From assembly GCA_020073465.1 (NCBI GenBank), contig JAIQFC010000012.1, positions 62,001-126,000 on the forward strand: DNA of 64,000 bases, in the 5' to 3' direction. Below the pieces are notes generated by a model. That model did not search any database and was not told where the DNA came from. It was given only the letters and a program-made list of their open reading frames with translations. Of the stretch, positions 59,450 through 64,000 are shown piece after piece (the first letter of the stretch is position 1; every line of letters starts with the position of its first letter). The position numbers and the translations under genes were made by a program. The stretch comes from Terriglobia bacterium. GTDB taxonomy: Bacteria > Acidobacteriota > Terriglobia > Terriglobales > Acidobacteriaceae.

Positions 59450-60067
59450 CTACTCCGGCGGCCTGTCACCTTCGACGTCGTTCCCGTAGGTGGCAGTCGT
59501 AGACGGCTTGGCCTTGGTCTTCTTTGGCTTTGTGGATGGGTGCAGGCGTCCGGCGCTGTAACGTCCCCGGGTTTCGACGTCGTAGTTCTTGGGCAGCGGA
59601 GGAATCAATCCGGCTCTTCCGCTGAGCTGCGAGATCCGCTTCAGGATGATCTCCGCCCTCCCGTCATAAAGCTTGACCGCCCCGCGTATCTCAATCGTGC
59701 GGCCCGCGAGGCCGCGCACGTCGCCGACATCCTTCAGATCAGAAGGGAAGACCACGACGGTAAACGGGCAGGCCAGGTGATCTTCACAGAAATCGACGAA
59801 GTGAACGCCCTTGTTTCCAATCTTCACGTGCAGGACTTTGCCGGTCACGCATTTGACTTCGCCCACGTGCCGGCCGGCCTCGTGGATGGGGATACAGTCA
59901 GAAGCGGCGAACACCGGCGCGGCAGAGATCAGGAGACACGACACCACAATAAGTCTGATCAATGCCGAGGCTGCAGCCAGGCTTCCCCCAGCCGGACGCC
60001 GCGGGATGGCTGTGCCCACACCTGTCGATGAGTGGGAGAATATCGAGCCGGCGGAGCAAGCGAACAT
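59450..60067 (-). CDS. Exported OB-fold-like protein
   Basis: A 205-residue protein. A hydrophobic segment around residues 35-52 (ALIRLIVVSCLLISAAPVFAAS) acts as a signal, preceded by about 34 polar residues, so the true start may be a later TTG at the beginning of this segment. The mature part is an OB-fold-like barrel (VGEVKCVTGKVLHVKIGNKGVHFVDFCEDHLACPFTVVVFP ... GRTIEIRGAVKLYDGRAEIIL) with three cysteines, then a basic disordered tail (KPKKTKAKPSTTATYG). It ends 4 bases from the convergent glycosyltransferase gene. A nucleic-acid- or ligand-binding role is possible. Confidence 0.72.
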   Translation of the reverse strand: MFACSAGSIFSHSSTGVGTAIPRRPAGGSLAAASALIRLIVVSCLLISAAPVFAASDCIPIHEAGRHVGEVKCVTGKVLHVKIGNKGVHFVDFCEDHLACPFTVVVFPSDLKDVGDVRGLAGRTIEIRGAVKLYDGRAEIILKRISQLSGRAGLIPPLPKNYDVETRGRYSAGRLHPSTKPKKTKAKPSTTATYGNDVEGDRPPE

Positions 60068-60160
60068 GCTTTGATTTTAGGAATTGCCGTCAGTGAAGTC
60101 TGTGATCGAGCAGGAATTCGTAACGGATCTTCCCGGAATGAAACAGCAGTCGCGGAATAC

Positions 60161-60187
60161 AAAAAGGGCCAGATGGGGTCCGGCCCT
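60161..60187 (-). terminator. Rho-independent terminator of the SpoIIAA/RsbW operon
   Basis: Read on the minus strand, AAGGGCCGGACCCCATCTGG pairs at its ends (AAGGGCC / GGCCCTT) and runs into TTTTTG. It lies 34 bases after the STAS gene. Confidence 0.88.
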
Positions 60188-60220
60188 TACAGGAATGTGA
60201 AAGGTCACGCGCAGCAGGTT

Positions 60221-60565
60221 CTACTTGAACGCCTTCACCGCCGTCGCCTCATCGTCCTTCACATCGAAAACGGTGTACAGCTTGGTGATCTGCAGCAGGT
60301 CGTTGACTTTCTTGGTCAGCTTGAGCAGCTTCAGTTCGCCACCCTGGTTCTTGGTGGTGGTAAAGGCGCTGACCAGTTCGCCGATGCCTGAGCTGTCAAT
60401 GTAGTTGACTTCCGCCAGGTTCAGCAGAATCTTCTTGTTGCCCTTGGAAAGCAGGTCGCGCACCGTGTCGCGCAGAATCACGCTGCCTTCGCCCAGGGTA
60501 ATGCGCCCGTTGCAGTCCACAATCGACACTCCATCCACTTGCCGAGTTCCAACCTTCATCGTCAC
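60221..60565 (-). CDS. STAS-domain anti-anti-sigma factor (SpoIIAA/RsbV-like)
   Basis: A 114-residue single STAS domain. The phosphorylatable Ser is in VNYIDSSGIGEL. ILRDTVRDLLSKGNKKILLNLAE and GGELKLLKLTKKVNDLLQI complete the fold. It binds or is phosphorylated by the kinase encoded upstream. The GTG start overlaps the kinase stop (GTGA), so translation is coupled. It is followed by a terminator. Confidence 0.9.
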   Translation of the reverse strand: MTMKVGTRQVDGVSIVDCNGRITLGEGSVILRDTVRDLLSKGNKKILLNLAEVNYIDSSGIGELVSAFTTTKNQGGELKLLKLTKKVNDLLQITKLYTVFDVKDDEATAVKAFK

Positions 60566-61014
60566 TGGGAAGCCTCCTTGCCGCCCGCGGTTGGCCCGTG
60601 GACGTGCTTGATCAGTTTCAGTTCTGTGCCCGTCTTGGACGGGCGAATCTCCACTACATCCATGAACGAGCGCATCAGGAAAATTCCACGTCCCGACGTC
60701 TTCAGCAGATTCTCCGGAGCCAGAGGGTTCGGAATCTTGCTCAAGTCCATGCCCTTGCCCTGGTCGCGAATGGTGATGACCAGAGCCTGGTCGGTACGCT
60801 CAAATGCCAGCGTAATCTTCTTGTCCGACGCGTACGCGTTCCCGTGCAGGACGGCGTTCACTGCTCCCTCGCGCACAGCCATGGAAATCTGCATGACTTC
60901 ATCGTCGCCGAACCCTAAATCCGTGGCTATGCGGGTGGCCTTTTCTTCCGCGCTATCCACCGTATCCAGAGTGGAATCCAGCGTGTACGAGACCCGTTGC
61001 TCGGTCATGGCCAT
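60562..61014 (-). CDS. RsbW/SpoIIAB-type serine kinase, anti-sigma factor
   Basis: A 150-residue GHKL ATPase: VREGAVNAVLHGNAY (N box), IRDQGKGMDLSKIPNP (G1) and TSGRGIFLMRSFMDVVEI (G2). It phosphorylates the STAS partner and normally binds a sigma factor. ATG 61014 (MAMTEQ) is used; MTEQ at 61008 is equal. No PP2C phosphatase or sigma factor is nearby. Confidence 0.9.
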   Translation of the reverse strand: MAMTEQRVSYTLDSTLDTVDSAEEKATRIATDLGFGDDEVMQISMAVREGAVNAVLHGNAYASDKKITLAFERTDQALVITIRDQGKGMDLSKIPNPLAPENLLKTSGRGIFLMRSFMDVVEIRPSKTGTELKLIKHVHGPTAGGKEASQ

Positions 61015-61184
61015 AGACGTACGAGAAGTAGAGTAAGGGCCTGGGCCGCTCCGCGCACGCCTCAACCGGCCCGCAGGCTCTCGCCGGAAGCGTTTTCCGG
61101 CGAATGCGTAGTGTGCCTGTCAGAAGCGGAATTGTCAACGCGGAGATCGCGGCAAACATGCGGCAGAATCACGTGGCCGAGGCC

Positions 61185-62792
61185 CTACTGAACCAGTTCC
61201 GCCGTCCGCAAGAAATCATAGTTCCCCGCTGGATTCAACTTCAAGTTCAGCACCCGCTTGTTATGCACCAGAACGTTGTCCAAATACCACAGATTCACGT
61301 AGGGTAGGTCCGACGCCAGGATGCTCTGCACCTCGGCATACAGCGGCTTGCGCACCTTGGGATCGACTTCGCGGCGTGCCTGGTCGATCAGCGCGTCCAC
61401 GCGAGGGTTCGAGTAGAAGACACGATTGGCGCCGTTTGGCGGAAACTTCGCCGAATGACAGGAGTATTCGAAGATGTCCGGATCTTCGTTGCCGCCAATC
61501 CAGCGCAGGCCGTACATCTGGAACGCCCCGTGGGTGACGTCAGAAAAGAAAGTCGCAAACTCGAAGCTCCGGATGTCCAGCGCAATGCCCACCTCGCGCA
61601 ATTGCTGCTGCATCACAGCCACCATCAGCCGCGTGTTCTCGTCGGTGGAGGTCTTCATGGTGATGTGGAAGCGCACACCACTCACCAGCGGATAGCCTGC
61701 CGCGCCCAGTAACTGTTTCGCACGCTCGGAATCGTGATTGTAGGCGGGCACGTCGCCGTTGTAGGCCCAACTCTGCGGCGGCAGCACGCTGCGTGCGGGT
61801 TGCGCCTGTCCTCGCCACAGGTACTCGATCATCGGTTGGCGGTCGAGCGCGTAAGCGATAGCCTGCCGCACCCGCGGATCTTTCAGGATCGGATCACGCG
61901 TGTTGAATCCCAGGTAGGCCAGCCTGGTCCCAGCCCCGCGCTCGATAGCAAGGTGACGTTCGCGTTGCAGAGTGATGACGGTATCGGGTGGGAACGATGC
62001 ATTGATAGCGACGTCGGCACTGCCTTTTCGCAGTTCGAGAGCCTGCGTGGTCGCATCCGGCACCACCGCAAATTGCACCCGGGCCAGCTTCGCTTTCTCT
62101 CCCCAGTAGTCATCGTTACGTTCGAGAATTACGTCACGATCGGTTTCCGCGCTGACAAACCTGAACGGCCCTGATCCAATCGGATGCCGCGTCATTTCGT
62201 CGCCGCTGCCGAAAGGCACAATCCCCATCGCCCCATCCGATAGGTTCCACAGCAAGGTGGCGAACGGCTCCTTCAGATGAAAGACCACCGTATCTCCATC
62301 CGGCGCGTCGATGTTATCAACGAAGCGGTAAACTCCGGTTTTCGTACTGCGAATCTTGCCCTGCAGCAGCGAGTCGAACGTCCACTTCACATCGCGTGAA
62401 GTGAGCAAACGTCCGTCGTGAAACTTCACGCCACGATGCAAATGAAAAATATAAGTCAGCGGATCGGGAATCTCCCACCGTTCCGCCAGCCCCGGAGCCA
62501 CGTTCAGGTCTTCTCCGCGCGACAGCAAATCGTCGAAAATCAGGTTGTCGATGCGCTCCGACTGCGCATCAATCCCCACCCGGGGATCCAGATTCGTGGG
62601 GCTCGACTCAATGATCATCACCAGCGTGTTGGGATCAGGCTTGCTGGAACAAGAGAGCAGCAGGAGAACCAGGACGGCGCAAAGCAAAGTAATCCTGAGG
62701 GTAAGACGACCTCGGACCTCGGACCTCAGACCCAGGGGATGATAGGCCGAGGTCTGAGGTCTGACGCCCGAAGTCGATTGTTTCGAGATCAT
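61185..62792 (-). CDS. ABC-type peptide/nickel substrate-binding lipoprotein
   Basis: A 535-residue family 5 extracellular binding protein (DppA/OppA-like). A lipobox (LLLLSCSSKP) lies at about residue 46, unusually far in because a 28-residue leader (SGVRPQTSAYHPLGLRSEVR) precedes it. PTNLDPRVGIDAQSERIDNLIFDDLLSRG and FHLHRGVKFHDGRLLTSRDVKWTFDSLL are family motifs. The ATG overlaps the stop of the DUF1697 gene (ATGA), supporting this start. The leader is encoded by a GACCTCGGACC palindrome. No permease is adjacent. Confidence 0.85.
   Translation of the reverse strand: MISKQSTSGVRPQTSAYHPLGLRSEVRGRLTLRITLLCAVLVLLLLSCSSKPDPNTLVMIIESSPTNLDPRVGIDAQSERIDNLIFDDLLSRGEDLNVAPGLAERWEIPDPLTYIFHLHRGVKFHDGRLLTSRDVKWTFDSLLQGKIRSTKTGVYRFVDNIDAPDGDTVVFHLKEPFATLLWNLSDGAMGIVPFGSGDEMTRHPIGSGPFRFVSAETDRDVILERNDDYWGEKAKLARVQFAVVPDATTQALELRKGSADVAINASFPPDTVITLQRERHLAIERGAGTRLAYLGFNTRDPILKDPRVRQAIAYALDRQPMIEYLWRGQAQPARSVLPPQSWAYNGDVPAYNHDSERAKQLLGAAGYPLVSGVRFHITMKTSTDENTRLMVAVMQQQLREVGIALDIRSFEFATFFSDVTHGAFQMYGLRWIGGNEDPDIFEYSCHSAKFPPNGANRVFYSNPRVDALIDQARREVDPKVRKPLYAEVQSILASDLPYVNLWYLDNVLVHNKRVLNLKLNPAGNYDFLRTAELVQ
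62706..62764. repeat. GACCTCGGACCT palindrome in the lipoprotein leader
   Basis: ACGACCTCGGACCTCGGACC pairs with GGCCGAGGTCTGAGGTCTG across 62706-62764. It lies within the coding sequence of the N-terminal leader of the binding protein, upstream of the lipobox region. Confidence 0.6.
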
Positions 62793-63337
62793 CCGCAGTC
62801 CTGGCACATCTGATGAATAGCGTTCACCGTTTTCCAGTTGCGTGTGGTGGTCACGACCGCGAGAGCCTTCTCCCACGGCACTTTCCACAGGCTGCTGGCG
62901 GAGAATCCGTTTGGCAGGTAGAGGAAGATTTCCTTCCCTACGCAACGCGACTGGTCGGGAGCGACGGTGAACTCGGCCAGTTTCTTCAACCCGGAGGCCG
63001 GGGGAATGTCCGCAAGAAAACTGACATGAAGTTTTTCGAGGTCAATTCCGCGCTGTTTCAAGAAGGGGTTAGCATCAATCGTCTTGCGTAAGTCGTCGCC
63101 CGTTCTCACGATCACGGGGGCCGAAAAGTCAAAGTCACTGACGATCCGTTCCTCGATCTTTTTGCCCAGGGCAGGGGAAGAAATCTTGCCCGCCTTGAAG
63201 ACGACGTTTCCGCTCTGGATGTAGGTCTTTACCTGCTCGAAGCCCAAGCGCTCAAACGATTTCCGGAGGTCGTCCATCTTGACTCGTTTGTGAGGGCCTA
63301 TGTTGATGCCGCGCAGCAGGGCAACATAAATCGGCAT
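62789..63337 (-). CDS. DUF1697 family protein
   Basis: A 182-residue protein of the DUF1697 family, starting with the conserved YVALLRGINIGPHKRVKMDDLRKSFERLGFEQVKTYIQSGNVVFK. It ends TTTRNWKTVNAIHQMC, also typical. Soluble, with alpha/beta fold; biochemical function unknown. It overlaps the binding-protein gene by 4 bases and begins 20 bases after anmK, so the three are probably one transcript. Confidence 0.88.
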   Translation of the reverse strand: MPIYVALLRGINIGPHKRVKMDDLRKSFERLGFEQVKTYIQSGNVVFKAGKISSPALGKKIEERIVSDFDFSAPVIVRTGDDLRKTIDANPFLKQRGIDLEKLHVSFLADIPPASGLKKLAEFTVAPDQSRCVGKEIFLYLPNGFSASSLWKVPWEKALAVVTTTRNWKTVNAIHQMCQDCG

Positions 63338-63357
63338 AGTCGGAAGTCTCACTCTCC

Positions 63358-64000
63358 CTAGGGATACGAAATCTTGCCCAACACCGCCGCCCGCGTGGCT
63401 CCGGTTGCGGACGGAAGATTCGACGGCCGGCGGTGCCACGTCTCGTAAGCCAGCACGGCGAACGCAGCAGCTTCTTTGGCTTCGGAAGGCAACCCGTACT
63501 CGTCCGAGAACCGCAGCTGAACTCCCAGGGGCGACAGTTCCTGGGACAACATTCTAACCAGCGCAGCGTTCTTGGCCCCACCCCCGGACAGGATCATCTC
63601 CTGAAATGCAGTTGCTCCCGGCTGAGCATTCGCCACAGCAGGACGAGACGCGATTCTTCCGTTCAATAGGAACCGCCTCACCGCATCCGCAATCGACTTT
63701 GCAGTAAACGCCGTGGCGGTAGCGACCACATCCTGTTTGCGCGCGCCGCGACACAGGCGCAAGAACTCGCCCACAAACTCCCGCCCGAACTGCTCACGTC
63801 CCGCGGTTCTTGGCGGCTTTCTGCGAAAGAACTCTCGCCGCAGCAGTTTTGCAATCAGCGGCTCCAGGACGTTTCCCGAAGCCGCAATCTTGCCGCCACG
63901 GTCAAAGGGCCTGCGGAACAATCTCTCCGTCACCGCATCGATCACCATGTTTCCGGGGCCGGTATCAAATGCGACCACATCGCCTGGGGCCGCTCCCGCC
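63358..64000 (-). CDS. anmK: Anhydro-N-acetylmuramic acid kinase, 5' end outside window
   Basis: About 214 C-terminal residues; the frame is open at the window edge. AnmK cleaves and phosphorylates 1,6-anhydroMurNAc to MurNAc-6-phosphate in cell-wall recycling. PGDVVAFDTGPGNMVIDAVT, EMILSGGGAKNAALVRMLSQEL and GLPSEAKEAAAFAVLAYETW are the family's conserved patches. It is upstream of the DUF1697 gene on the same strand. Confidence 0.9.
   Translation of the reverse strand, partial: AGAAPGDVVAFDTGPGNMVIDAVTERLFRRPFDRGGKIAASGNVLEPLIAKLLRREFFRRKPPRTAGREQFGREFVGEFLRLCRGARKQDVVATATAFTAKSIADAVRRFLLNGRIASRPAVANAQPGATAFQEMILSGGGAKNAALVRMLSQELSPLGVQLRFSDEYGLPSEAKEAAAFAVLAYETWHRRPSNLPSATGATRAAVLGKISYP

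Overview
This window looks like chromosomal DNA from a member of the Acidobacteriota (Terriglobia/Koribacter-like). The evidence is indirect: GC-rich coding sequence, many exported proteins of unknown function, a TonB system with a TonB-dependent receptor, PD40/tricorn-type exported proteins, short palindromic repeats between genes, and a gene set dominated by unlinked small operons. No rRNA, tRNA, CRISPR array, phage or complete insertion sequence was recognised.

Layout. 1-4.5 kb: the 3' part of a gamma-glutamyltransferase gene, ruvC, an exported protein and a FecR-domain protein closed by a clear terminator. 4.6-9.4 kb: a minus-strand run of four exported or anchored proteins of unknown function. 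Three of them share a Cys-x4/5-Cys exported domain and two share a short SLGD-like motif after the signal peptide. 9.8-14.6 kb: a Memo-family gene and rsmA, divergent glgA, and dinB (DNA polymerase IV). 14.8-19.2 kb: a lower-GC trypsin-like protease gene and a 1142-residue tricorn homologue. 19.5-26.6 kb (minus): an exported M48 protease, TonB, an APC permease, a TPR protein and a sodium:solute symporter. 26.8-34 kb: cupin, a GlcNAc-kinase-type sugar kinase, SDR, MscS channel, a PD40 protein and a SnoaL/DUF4440 protein. 34.4-39.7 kb: uvrC carrying an in-frame palindromic repeat, a TonB-dependent receptor, a phosphoesterase lipoprotein and an orphan ribbon-helix-helix protein. 40-48.9 kb: an OmpA/Pal-like lipoprotein, a TAT-exported TIM-barrel protein, TetR with a palindromic operator, a DinB-fold protein, an operon of prepilin peptidase with a degenerate PAS/histidine-kinase-like protein, and cytochrome c. 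49.8-53.2 kb: an outer-membrane porin-like protein, a ZnuA-like metal-binding protein and a ZnuB-like permease, with no ATPase gene. 53.3-55 kb: a DUF2306 gene broken by a 1 kb insertion and two frameshifts. 55.1-59.4 kb: a DapA-family aldolase, a membrane protein, an MFS transporter and a membrane glycosyltransferase. 59.4-64 kb (minus): an OB-fold-like exported protein, a SpoIIAA/RsbW-type switch pair, a peptide-binding lipoprotein, DUF1697 and the 3' part of anmK.

The genes form several small functional sets: DNA repair (ruvC, dinB, uvrC), cell-envelope energy transduction (TonB plus receptor), peptidoglycan/amino-sugar recycling (sugar kinase, anmK), metal uptake, and sigma-factor partner switching. 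The most unusual features are the in-frame repeat in uvrC, the exported-protein operon at 4.6-9.4 kb, the ATPase-less metal-transport cluster, and the split DUF2306 gene.
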